64,000 nucleotides of DNA from Dipteris shenzhenensis (lineage: Eukaryota; Polypodiophyta; Polypodiopsida; Gleicheniales), in NCBI GenBank assembly GCA_047967505.1, contig CM106538.1. One strand, 5' to 3'. Of the stretch, positions 24,049 to 36,300 are shown in pieces. The translations under genes and the position numbers were made by a program. Numbering within the stretch: position 1 is the stretch's first letter; every line of letters starts with the position of its first letter. The notes beneath the pieces are model-generated. The model was not told where the DNA came from and did not search any database. It saw only the letters and a program-made list of their open reading frames with translations.

Positions 24049-27000
24049 GATTGGGATTTATTGAAACAAGCGCAGTGGTTATTTGGGATTTACTAAAGGA
24101 TTCCAGCGCGGTGGTTGCAGATATGGACCTTGAGGGGTCCCCTTTAGAGATTGACATGCCATGGTGGTCTTCATGCCAACGTGGTGATCTCTCCATGCCA
24201 ACATCATTGCTTGAACCAGCACGGTGGTCAACAAACATGGAAAGGCATAGGCTATGTAATGTAGTCAGGCAAGAGGTAGAGCAACAATCTCTGTGCTCAT
24301 GAGTAAATGCATATAGTGCCATGTGTCGAGCTCTGCGCTATGGACCGTTTGAGATTGACATGCCATGGTGGTCTTCATGCTAGTGTGGCGGTCTCTCCAT
24401 GCTGACATCATTGCTTGAACCAGCATGGTGGTCAGTAAACATGGCAAGGCAAAGGCTGTGTGATGTAGTCAAAAGCCAAAGGCAGAGCAACACTCTCTAT
24501 GCTCATGTGTTGAGCTCTATGCTATTGACCATTAGAATCGTGATTGGGTCATTTCAAACAACAGTTAATGCTAGAGGAGATAGGCACTAGCTACGAAGTG
24601 CATTTTTGTTGGTTTAGGGGAGCTATTTAGTTTTAAACCAAGGAAAATAGTGTTATTTTGGAGATATTTTAGTTGTATTACTCCATCTGCAACAATTTCT
24701 CAACCACCGCACATGTTCTTGAAGCTATTTTAGTTCCAACCTAAGGAAAATGTAGACATTTGCAATTTAGTATAGTTTCCTTGCAACCACCACGTTGGTT
24801 ATTAGAGTTATTATAGTTCCAAATCACCATGCTGGTTATTGGAACCATTTTCACTACAATAACAATAGTTTTTTCAACAATTTCTTGTGCAACGATCCCT
24901 ATGGTTGCAGTAAAATGTAAACGAGGGCAAAAATATGTCATTTGTTCTTCTATTGAAACAAAAGAAATTGCACCCGATAGTTTTTGTGATAATGGTATAA
25001 CATTGAAATTGAAACAAAATAAATTACATTCGAACCAAACATTTAACAAAATAGATTACATACAAAGATGCTAGAACTTTGTGTTTGTGACACTTCTTTA
25101 CACAATTTTCGCACTTGTCAACACCACCACTCTGGCAGGACTAGGCATCACTTTTTGCTCTTTTTAGCACTTTCTTACACTTTGGACCTTTGGCCTTGTA
25201 TGCAGGGGACAATGCAAGCACCTTGTAGTGCTATCGTTAGGTCAGACTTTCTTTCAATTTTGAGCCGGAACTCCTCATATGTAGAGGACAATACAAGCAC
25301 CTCGTAATTGAAATAACCTTTTTCATAGCAACTTCTTTCAAGGCACTGGGAGAGGGAATTCATCTTGGAGGTGAGCTCAATTGAGCACAACATTCAATAG
25401 CAGACATGCAACTCAATATGGTAGTGAGCTCTAGCACACTGATGCATGCTCTCAGTGTGTTAGAACTAATCACCAACTTGAGTTCCTTCCCCACTGCTAA
25501 AGGTTGTGTGCGATTACGAGAGGCTCATCTCCAAGTTGAGTTCTCTCCCAGTGCCTGACGGAACAACGACGGCCCATTTCCCTTGGCTCCCCATCTTGCA
25601 ACATGGTTGGGCATGAGGTTTTTCTTTCAAGTCTTTCAAGGAATTGCTTTCTTCATTGCAACTTCTTTCAAGGCACTAGAAGAGGGAACTCAACTTGGCG
25701 GTGAGCTCAATCGAGCACAACATTCGACTATGGATAGGGAACTCAATCTGGTGGTGAGCTCCAGCACACTGATGCCTGCTCTCACTGTGTTACAGCTTCT
25801 CACCAAGTTGAGTTATCCTTCCCTAGTGTCGAAGGTTGTGCTCAATTATGAGAGTGTCATCATGCTCCCCATCCTGCAACTCCCTTGGTCATGGCTATGG
25901 CTGGTGGAGTGTTGCAGGATGGAGAACCATGGCAAATAATGGATCCCATGACTTGGGCAACATTATGAAGGCGCATCGAGGTTGCAGCAAAGATTCATCA
26001 TAGGGGTAGAAGGGGGCTTGGAGAGAGCATCGAAGAGGGTACAAGAGAAATTTTTCATGGGTGCGGTGAATTGTTTCTCTACCCTTAAGGCCTTTATATA
26101 GCTAGACTTGCCATCCTCCCACTCTTTTTCCCCTTCACTTCTTGTGTTAGTTGTGCGACTGTGGGTGGTTATCGCTACTATGAGCACACAATCCACCCCC
26201 TGGATTTTGCTTAGCCTAGCCTAGTCATCTACATCATCGTCTAGCCATGACGTGCGATTAGATCGTTGCCATGCTAAAATTTCTTGGTCATCGGAGCCAA
26301 GATCATGATAATTCAATAGGATGAGGGGGGAGGAGTGGTGGCACATGCACCCAGCTTGCTAGTAGCCTAGCCTATCCTAGGAGATCATTTACATCATCAT
26401 CTAGCCATGACGAGCAATTACATGGTTGCTATGGGAGATTTTCTCGATCATCAGAGAGCCAAGATCATAATAATTCAATAAGATAAGGGGGGAAGAGCGG
26501 TGGCACACAGACCCAACATTGCAGGTAGCCCAGCCTAGTGTAGGCTATCATATACATCATCGTCTAGCCACCATGACATGCGATTAGATGGTTGCTCATG
26601 ACGTGCGATTAGATGGTTTCTCAGTCATCAAAAAATTCAAACAGTCTAATATGTTCTTACAGTCTCTCTCGAGCTTAATGCTAATCTGGGCATGTGAATT
26701 AGATGGTCCCTCATGAAAAGTCATTGTTATTTTAGTCTGACTCAACTTAATGCTAATCCGAGCCTGTGAACTAGATGGCCCCTCATGCAAAGTCATTGTT
26801 ATTATAGTCAACTAAAGAAAGGCAAGATCAAAGCAAGATCAAAGCAGGACATCAGATTAGCATTGAGTCGGTTCATCAGGCTGTAATAACAATAGTTTCG
26901 ATTCTAAACTATTGTTATTATAGCCTGATAAACCAATTGAATGCTAATCTAAGCTTGTGAACTAGATGCAAAGTCATCGTTATTACAGTCTGATTCCAGC

Positions 27001-27199
27001 TCAATGCTCATCTAAGCCTGTGAATTAGATGGTTCCTCATGCACAATCATTGTTATTACAATCTGATTCCGATTGAATGCTAATCTAAACCTATGAATTA
27101 GATGATCCCTCATGCACAGTCATTGTCACTAAAACAAGCTGGCTATTTGGGATTAGTATACTGTTTGGGATTTACATTTTCCCTTGTTTGGGATTTATT
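24049..27199. repeat. Tandem array unit 2 (3151 bp)
   Basis: It has the same layout as unit 1, head to tail and highly similar throughout. It keeps both GGTGG blocks (about 24172-24300 and 24361-24490 are an internal direct duplication) but lacks roughly 78 bp near 24946 that units 1 and 3 retain. Its homologous open frames are 25068-25307 and 25583-25939. It holds the clearest palindrome (26877-26927). Confidence 0.93.
26877..26927. repeat. Near-perfect palindrome inside the array unit
   Basis: The arms 26877-26898 and 26906-26927 are 22 bp each with one mismatch, and the loop is 7 bp (cgattct). The inverted symmetry continues outward with mismatches to arms of about 50 bp ('atcagattagcattgag' against 'caattgaatgctaatct'). 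The same structure occurs less perfectly in unit 1 (from about 23726), while unit 3 has lost the left arm. It marks a point where oppositely oriented subrepeats meet. Confidence 0.85.
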
Positions 27200-30186
27200 G
27201 ATTGGGATTTATTAAAACAAGCGCGGTGGTTATTTGGGATTTACTAAAGGATTCCAGCTCGGTGGTTGTGGATATGGACCTTGAGGGGTCCCCTTTAGAG
27301 ATCGACATGCCATGGTGGTCTTCATGCCAACGTGGTGGTCTCTCCATGCCAACATCATTGCTTGAACCAGCACGGTGGTCAACAAACATGGCAAGGCATA
27401 GGCTGTGTGATGTAGTCAGGCAAGAGGTAGAGAACAGTCTTTGTGCTCATGAGTAAATGCATATAGTGCCATGTGTCGAGCACTACGCGATTGACCATTT
27501 GAGATTGACATGCCACGGTGGTCTTTATGCCAATGTGGTGGTCTCTCCATGTCGACATCATTGCTTGAACCAGCATGGTGGTTAGCAAACATGGCAAGGC
27601 AAAGGTTGTGTGATGTAGTCAAGCCACAGAGCAACACTCTCTGTGCTCATGTGTCGAGCTCTACGCTATTGACCATTAGAATCATGATTGGGTCAATTCA
27701 AACACCAGTTAATGCTAGAGGAGGTAGGCACTGGCTACAAATTGGTTTAGGGGAGATATTTTAGTTCTAAACCAAGGAAAATAGTGTTATTTTCGAGATA
27801 TTTTAGTTGTATTACTCCATCTGCAACAATTTCTCAACCACCGCACATGTTCTTGGAGCTATTTTAGTTCCAAGCTAAGGAAAATGTAGACATTTGCAAT
27901 TTAGTATAGCTTCCTTGCAACCACCATGCTAGTTATTAGAGTTATTATAGTTCTAAACCACCATGCTAGTTATTGGAACTATTTTCACTACAATAACAAT
28001 AGTTTTTTCAACAATTTCTTGTGCAACGATCCCTATGGTTGCAGTAAAATGTAAACGAGGGCAAAAATCTATCATTTGTTCTTCTTTAGAGCCACTTTCA
28101 CTACCAAAGTAACAGCAACAATAGTTTTGGTGATAATGGTACTACATTGAAATTGAAACAAAAGAAATTGCATCCGATAGTTTTTGCGATAATAGTATAA
28201 CATTAAAATTGAAACAAAATAAATTACATCCGAAGCAAACATTTAACAAAATAGATTACATACAAAGATGCTAGAACTTTGTCTTTGTGACACTTCTTTA
28301 CACAATTTTAGCACTTGTCAACACCACCACTCTGGTAGGACTGGGTGTCACTTTTTGCCCTTTTTAGCACTTTCTTACACTTTGGACCTGGTGCCTTGTA
28401 TGCAGGGGACAATGCAAGCACCTTGTAGAGCTATCATTAGGTTGGACTTTCTTTCAATTTTGATTTGGAACTCCTCATATGCAGAGGACAATACAAGCAC
28501 CTCGTAATTGAAATAACCTTTTTCATAGCAACTTCTTTCAAGGCATTGGGAGAGGGAACTCCTCTTGGAGGTAAGCTCAATTGAGCACAACATTCAACAG
28601 TGGACACGGAACTCAATATGGTAGTGATCTCCAGCACACTGACGCATGCTCTCAGTGTGTTAGAACTGATCACCAAGTTGAGTTCCTTCCTCACTGCTGA
28701 AAGTTGTGTGCAATTACAAGAGGCTCATATTTAAGGTGAGTTCTCTCCCAGTGCCTGATGGAACAACGATGGCCCATTTCCCTTGTCTCCCTATTCTGCA
28801 ACATGGTTGGGCATGAGGCTTTTCTTTCGAGTCTTTCAAGGAATTGCTTTCTTCATTGCAACTTCTTTCAAGGCACTAGAAGAGGGAATTCAACTTGGCA
28901 GTGAGCTCAATCAAGCACAACATTCGACTGTGGATAGGGAACTCAATCTGATGGTGAGCTCCAGCACACTGACGCCTGCTCTCACTGTGTTACAGCTTAT
29001 CTCCAAGTTGAGTTCTCCTTCCCTAGTGTCAAAGGTTGTGCTCAATTATGAGAGTGTCATGATGCTCCCCATCCTACAACTCCCTTGGTCATGGCTATGG
29101 CTAGTGGAGTGTTGCAGGATGGAGAGCCAAGGCAAACAATGGATCCCATGACTTGGGCAGCATTATGAAGGGGCATCAAGGTTGCAATAAAGATTCATCA
29201 TAGGGGTGGAAGGAGGCTTGGAAAGAGTGTGGAAGGGGGTACGAGTGAAATTTTCACAGGCGCGGTGAATTGTTTCTCTACCCTTAAGACCTTTATATAG
29301 CTAGACTTGCTGCCCTCCAACTCTTTTTCCCTTCATTTCTTGTGTCAGTTGTGCAACTCTGGGTGCCTATCACTGCTAAGAGCACACAATCCACCCGTTG
29401 GATTTTGTTGGTAGCCCAGCCTAGCGTAGGCAGTCATCTACATCATCATCTAGCCATGATGTGCGATTAGACGGTTGCCATGCTAGAATTTCTTGGTCAT
29501 TGGAGCTAAGATCATGATAATTCAATAGGATGAGGGGGGAGGAGCGGTGGCACATGCACCCAGCTTGCTAGTAGCCTAGGCAGTCATTTACATCATCGTC
29601 TAGCCATGCAAAGCGATTAGATGGTTGCCATGGGAGAATTTCTCGGTCATCGGAGCCAAGATCATAATAATTGAATTGGGTGATGGGGGAGGACATACAC
29701 CCAGCCCAGCCTAGAGTAGACAATCATATACATCATCGTCTAGCCATGAGGTGGTAATTCTAACAATCTGATATGTCCTTACAGTCTATCTCCAGCTTAA
29801 TGCTAGTTCTCATTCTGATATGTCCTTACAGTCTATCTCCAGCTTAATGCTAGTTCTCATTCTAAACTATTGTTATTACAGCCTGATAAACCGGCTAAAT
29901 GCTAATCTAAGATGGTGAACCAGATGCAAAGTCATTGTTACTATAGTCTGATTCCAGCTCAATGCTAATCTGAGCCTGTGAATTAGATGGTCCCTCATGC
30001 ACAATCATTGTTATAACAGTCTGATTCCGACTGAAATGCTAATTTGAACCTATGAATTAGATGGTTCCTCATGCACAGTCATTGTCAACTAAAATAAGCT
30101 CAGTGGTTGTTTGGGATTAGTATATTGTTTGGGATTTACATTTTCCCTTGTTTGGGATTTACATTTTCCCTTGTTTGGGATTTATT
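27200..30186. repeat. Tandem array unit 3 (2987 bp)
   Basis: The third head-to-tail copy contains both GGTGG blocks and homologous open frames at 28268-28507 and 28783-29151. Its right-hand subrepeat section is rearranged. The left arm of the palindrome is gone, and a 47-bp segment is tandemly duplicated instead (29767-29813 and 29814-29860). Near its end, a 'tttgggatttacattttccc' stretch is doubled. Confidence 0.92.
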
Positions 30187-30238
30187 GATTAGGATTTACT
30201 GAAACAAGTGCAGTGGTTATTTGGAATTTACTAAAGGT
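30187..30238. repeat. Truncated fourth array unit
   Basis: About 52 bp match the start of the unit ('ttgggatttattgaaaca' region, 'gcagtggttatttggaattt', 'actaaagg') before homology stops. This marks the right end of the array. Confidence 0.85.
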
Positions 30239-30244
30239 TATATT

Positions 30245-30365
30245 TTGTGGGGGTTGCAATTAATCCTAAACTAACAAAAATGCATTTTGTTGCCAGTGCC
30301 TACCTCCTCTAGCCAATGCCTACCTCCTCTAGCCTTAACTGGTGTTTAAGCTGACTCAATCATGA
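30245..30365 (-). repeat. Inverted fragment of the array unit
   Basis: Read on the minus strand, this matches plus-strand 24535-24620 of unit 2 and 27690-27755 of unit 3: 'gctagaggaggtaggcac' followed by 'gcatttttgtt' and the words for 'attgggtca'. Part of it ('tgcctacctcctctagcc') is itself doubled. It lies in reverse orientation right after the truncated fourth unit. Confidence 0.75.
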
Positions 30366-30367
30366 TT

Positions 30368-30930
30368 GCATGATGTTCCAACAACTGAGCTAGTTTAGGG
30401 CAATCACATTAAGTCCAAGCCAGCCTGGTTCTAATGTTTGAGTTGAGCTAGCCACAGGGTTGCATGATATTCCAACCACCAGGTTGGTTTAGGACAACCA
30501 CATAATTGGTGTTTGAGCTCACCCAACCATGATTGCATGATGTTCCAACCATCGAGCTGGTTTAAGACAATCACATTAAGTCCAAGCCAGACATAACTAG
30601 TGTTTGAGCTTACCCAACCACAATTGCTGAGTTGGTTTAAGACAATCACATTAAGTCCAAGCCAGACTGGTTCTAGTGTTTGGGCCGAACCAGCCATGCG
30701 GTTGCATGATATTCCAACCATCGGGCTGGTTTAGGAAAATCACATTAAGTCCAAGCCAACCTAGTAAACTATCCTAAAGCTCAATCACAAACAACCATCG
30801 GGCTGGTTTAGGCAACCACTGACATGCGTTGTATCAAGAAATGAAACAAGTAAACTATTCCAAAGCTCAATCACAAACAACGACCAGAATGGTTTAGAAA
30901 ACCACTAACCTATGTTGTATCAAGCATGTT
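30368..30930. repeat. Minisatellite-like cluster
   Basis: The block 'tgcatgatattccaaccatc' plus 'gggctggtttagg' plus 'cacattaagtccaagcca' recurs at about 30368, 30461, 30534 and 30702 at unequal spacing (73-168 bp). A second motif ('taaactat' ... 'aaagctcaatcacaaac') repeats at 30765 and 30851 (period 86). There is no coding sense. Confidence 0.85.
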
Positions 30931-33100
30931 ATGATGTGCTCGTCATCAAACATCTTGCATCCTGTCTGCTTTCTACAAATGTCCTTGTTATTTGGGAAAA
31001 CTCTCGAGAGATGCACGAAGAGTGGAAGCAATGCCTGATCATCTTGATCCGAGAAGTCTATGGGCTTTAACAGAACACAAGAAAAGGAGAGACAGCCTAA
31101 GTACATAAGTCATTACAATAGTGGTGATGTTTTGGCACGAAAATACAACGTGTTGGTAGGATTGTCACTCTATGAGCTTCCCCCCTCCGATGATACATGT
31201 CAGTAGAATTGGATATCCCAAACCAGTGCAATGTGGCCTAAAATGCTTCAAAACACAAATAGGCCAAAGGGCACACTATCAAGTTTGATGATGTGTATTA
31301 TTAAATGCAATGATCTTTGGCATGCTTATGACAAGCAAGTGCATGGAAAAAGAAACAATTCAAAATTGTAAATAGTGTTGGATTTATTAAAATATATTTC
31401 CACATGCACAAATTGCACTTTGCCAACTTCTTTCATTTTAGGATGAATTTAGATACCAATACCAAAAAATATCAATGTTTCAAGACCAGCATGCAGTAGT
31501 CCCACTAGTTTGGATTCCAAATTTTTAATCCGTTTAAGAAATCAGAAAAAAGTTATGGAGTGTGCCCTCAAATGGGTGCATCACTTTAGCACAGCATTAG
31601 AGGCCCTTTAACCCATGCCTAATGTTCTCATTTAGGTGTGTCCTTGGGTTGAGGAGAAGCTCATATACTGTACTTTTGAATGATTACTTGGTTGCATGTA
31701 TGTATAGAACAAAATTTTGATGATTTTGAATAAATTGCTATATCCTATAATCTTCAGGATGCATGCAACATAGCACTTGTAATGCTTTAATGGTCTTGTT
31801 CCATATCCTTATTCCATAAATTTTTGCTCTCATGTTCAAGTTTGGAATGTGCACTACAACTTGAAGACAAAGTTTACCAAAATCCATTGAGCAATGCATA
31901 AGTTATGGGTCATGCAAGATACCTATATACAAAAAAGTCCGTGAACCTCACCAAAAATGGCTACACCCAAGCAAACAATCACCCTAGAACCCTACCTTAG
32001 ACTTCTCAACACCCTTGCCTCCTTGATCTTGAAGAAGAGTAGGTCTCCATTTCTCAAACCTACAACTCTTTCTCAACCTTAAACCTCTAGGTAGATTTTT
32101 TAATCCTAATCCCCTACAACCCTTTTCTAGACCCTTCAACCTCTATGGAGGTGAGAATATCCATCAAACCTCATGAGTAACACTTCTTCTCCACTGCTCT
32201 CATACAAGAACCATTTTCCATCCTTGAGCCTACATCCTCACTCGAATATGAGCTAGGGCTATGCTTCACTTGTGATGACTGATGCTGGTTTGTGAAAGCC
32301 TTAAGGGAGAAGACCATATTTAAGGTTGAGCATGGATGAATTGGAAGGAGTTGCAACTCAAACTCTTTAATGTGCCACATTCTTGGCAGCTTCATCTAGG
32401 TGTTGGCATATGTGTCTAAGTGCTTTTTTGCCAACTAGTATGTCTCTTAGTGTATACATGCCTCCTAATAAAATCTCTTGATTCCTCTTTTGGCCTGAAT
32501 TGCCTATGTACATTATTACAATGTTGGCACTTGCTTTTGAATTGCTATGCTTTGAACTAAGTTCTCAAATCCTTCACTAAGTCCCTTAAGGATGACTTGT
32601 ACTATTTCTTCAAATTCCATAGTCTATTTTATGGTTGCAAGTTTTTTATTAATGTCTTTGATGTCTTGGACTCTCAATGCATAGGTATGTCTAGTTTCGT
32701 GGCTTTGTCAAAAGCATTTTTATAAACTTGGAGGAGCTAAAAATTGGAACATGAATTCAATTAATATATTCAAGAAGAAACCTTGATATAGAGGATATGA
32801 ATTTGAGAAGGAATAGAAGGAGCACATTAACTGTGTGTTCAATTTGATATCGATGTAGTAAAGTTTCCTTAAGAACTACCAAACTTGGATGGTTGGTAAA
32901 ATTGACCAAGTGTTCAATTTGATGGAGTACTTTGACCACACATTTGATTTGAAGATACTTAACAATAAAATTTGAGCATTGAACCTCGAGGAAAAAGAGA
33001 TATCCTCTGTACTGATACCTTCTCTTCTAGGTGTTAATCAATTGTTCATCTTCTCTTAAAATGGTTTCCTCTTCCACCCCTTAACCTTGGGATATCAAAC
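30931..33100. other. Unassigned region between the array and the copia insertion
   Basis: There are short open frames only and no motifs recognised. The region is interrupted at 33100 by the copia element, whose target site CAAAC is at 33096-33100. Confidence 0.5.
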
Positions 33101-33136
33101 TGAGAGTGCTCTCAACGGAAGCAAGAACAGAAGAAG

Positions 33137-33167
<31 letters not shown>

Positions 33168-33282
33168 CCACACAAGTTTGGTGGGTGCAGAACCACCCTA
33201 ATCTTCTTTTTCATTCATTTATATATGTGTTTGAGTATTGTACATAACTGGGGTTAAGGCACAGTGACCTTTAACCCCCACA
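33101..33282 (-). repeat. 3' LTR of the copia element
   Basis: 182 bp, TG...CA ends. On the minus strand it starts TGTGGGGGTTAAAGG and ends in the short palindrome TGAGAG-CA-CTCTCA. It contains a (GA)n tract (about 33137-33160) and a minus-strand TATATAAATG box near 33219-33230. Confidence 0.96.
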
Positions 33283-33335
33283 ACCTCCCACTTAAAGGAC
33301 AATGTGCCTTTAAGAGAGAACAACTAGTGAGCATA

Positions 33336-36300
33336 CTATCCAATGCCCATCAATACACGACAATACTCAAACCGCTGACTCGGTAGACTCTTCGTCAGCA
33401 TATCTGCAGGGTTATCATCTGTATGAACCTTGACAAGCTCTATGCGCTTGTCCTCAAGTACCTCCCTGATGAAATGGTACCTGACCTCAATGTGTTTGGT
33501 CTTTGCATGAAAGACCGGATTCCGTGCTAGCTGAATAGCACTCATGGAATCACTATGCAATGTCGGTACACCTGTATGAATCCCCAAATCTCCCACTAGC
33601 CGATCAAGCCATATAGCCTCCTTGCAACCCTCTGTGGCTGCAACATACTCAGCCTCTGTGGTAGACAAAGCAATGCACTTCTGTGCACGAGACATCCACG
33701 ACACTGCACCACCTGCAAAGGTGAACACATAACCAGAAGTGGATCTCCTATTATCCACATGCCCTGCATAGTCTGAATCTGTGTACCCAAGTACACGCAT
33801 GTCTCCTTTACCAAAGCAAATGCACATCTCCTTGGTACCCTTCATGTACCTCATGATGCACTTAACTGCCTCCCAATGCCTCTTTCCTGGATTAGCCATA
33901 TACCGGCTAACAACTCCCACTGCAAATGCAATGTCTGGTCTAGTAGCTATCATAGCATACATAAGACTCCCAACTGCTGATGCATAAGGAACCTTGGCCA
34001 TCATGGCCCTCTCCTCATCTGATTTGGGACTATCTGTATGACTCAGTTTCACATATGGAGGCAATGGAGTACTCACTGCCTTCCCCCCCTCCATATTGAA
34101 ACGCTGCAATACTTTTGTAACATACTCTTTTTGTTGAAAGCCAAAGGAGTTTCCTACTCCGATCACGCGTGATGCGCATACCAAGAATATGACCTGCAAG
34201 TCCCAAATCCTTCATATCAAAGGCCTCATGCAACTTGGCCTTTAATGCATCTAGCTCATAAGTATTCTTGCTAGCCAATAGCATATCATCCACATATAGT
34301 GCCAGGATTATTAGGCTATTATCCTTAGCCCTTTTAGTGTAGAGGCAGTGATCAATTTCACTCCTTCTGAAACCCTGGGACCTAATGAAAGCATCAAACA
34401 TCTGATACCATTCTCTAGGCGCTTGCTTAAGACCATAGAGACTCTTCTTCAGCTTGCAAACTAAATGCTCTTTGCCCTTTTCTTCAAAGCCTTCCGGCTG
34501 CACCATGTAGATGTCCTCATGCAAATCCCCATGCAAGAAAGCTGTCTTGACATCCATTTGCATAAGCTCCATATCCTCTACTGCCACTAGTCCAAGCATG
34601 CATCTAAGTGTGATCATCTTCACAACCGGAGAGAATATCTCATCAAAGTCCACACCCTTCTCTTGCTTGAACCCTTTAGCAACCAAACGGGCCTTGTACC
34701 TAGGCACATCATCACCTGTGACCTTCATTTTGTAGACCCATTTACATGGCAATGCTTTCTTTCCATGTGGCAAAGAAACCAAGTCCCAAGTCTTATTCTT
34801 CATAAGTGAACTCATCTCTGATTGCATAGCATACTCCCACTTGCGTTGATCCTCACGCATCATAGCCTCTCTGTAGCAAGAAGGCTCCCCGCAATCAGTA
34901 AGCATCACATAGTCTACCCGTGGAACAAACCGATCAGGCGGTCTAGACACTCTAGATGATCTTCTCAATGGCATTTCAGCTTGCTGTCCCACTTGCATAT
35001 CAGCCACATTTGGCTCATCATTTCCACCAATAGATGATCCATCATCTACCCTTGATTGTATACCTGTGGGAGTACTTGGTTGTACCATTTCTTGCACATT
35101 TGGTGCATGGACAGCTTGCTGCCTATCAACATATGCAGGTGGATTCACATCCTGGAAAGTGATTCTCCTCATTTCCACATCCCTCATGGGTGCCTTATGC
35201 ATCTTCTTCTCATTGAAGACCACATCATGGCTGTATATGATCTTCTTTGCTTCTGGATCCCAGAGACGATAGCCCATCTCTCCACTTTCACCATAACCCA
35301 GAAAGATGCATTTCCTAGACTTAGGATCTAGCTTCTTTCGAAGCTCTTTTGGCACATGTGCATATGCCTCACACCCAAATATACGCAAATGAGAGTAAGA
35401 GGGCTTCTTGCCACTCCACGCCTCTTCAGGAATACCACCATCCAAACTCTTACTAGGTGATCTATTGATCACATGCACTGCAGTCTTCATTGCCTCGGCC
35501 CAAAAACCACTAGAAAGACTTGCATTGGAAAGCATGCATTGCAACCTTTCTTGAATGGTACGGTTCATCTTTTCTGCAACTGGATTTTGCTCTGGAGTAC
35601 GAGGGGATGTGAGCTCCCTCTTAATCCCACGTGTATCACAGAAATGCTGAAAGTCATGAGAGAGATACTCTCCACCATTGTCAGTCCGTAGGCATTTAAG
35701 CGTTCTACCTGACTGATTCTCAACCAAGGCCAGCCATTTCTGAAATACCTGGAACACATCACTCTTCCGAGCTATAGCATAAGCCCACACTTTCCTAGTT
35801 GCATCATCAATGAATGTCACATAGTATTCAGCCCCGCCTAATGACCGTGTAGGCATGGGACCGCATACGTCTGAATGCACCAAATCAAGCATTTCAAACT
35901 CTTTCTTTCCCCTTCTTTTATGGGCTGATTTAGTCTGCTTCCCATAGAGACAATACTCACAAAATTTAAAATCAGAGAAACTCAAATGCGGTACATAACC
36001 CAAACGGCATAAGAGTTTCATTCCATTCTGGCTCATGTGCCCCAACCTGCAATGCCACAAAGAATTGCTTGGCTGCTCGGTTATTGCAACAACATGATCA
36101 AATACCCCTGATACATGTAAGGGATACAAAGTCCCACACTTGGCACCCCTGGCCAAAAGCATAGAGCCCTTTTGAATTTTCCAAATTTGAAAGCCAAAAG
36201 TGGTGTGAAAACCAGCATCATCTAGCTGACCCACTGAAATAAGACTCTTGGTCAGCTTAGGCACATGTCTCACATGTTTCAAAACAAATGCAGACCCATT

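Noticed and set aside
21118-30186. Array units as a tandem gene family
   Set aside because: No unit carries a long or recognisable coding frame, and the retained frames (79 and about 115 aa) show no known motif. Treated as repeat units.
21118-30186. Array as a CRISPR or phage-type repeat
   Set aside because: The units are about 3 kb and the setting is a plant nuclear genome. There is no short repeat-spacer pattern.
30431-30721. 96-aa minus frame with repeated WLGLNVIVLNQL
   Set aside because: It is a translation of the minisatellite, and the repetition comes from the DNA repeats.
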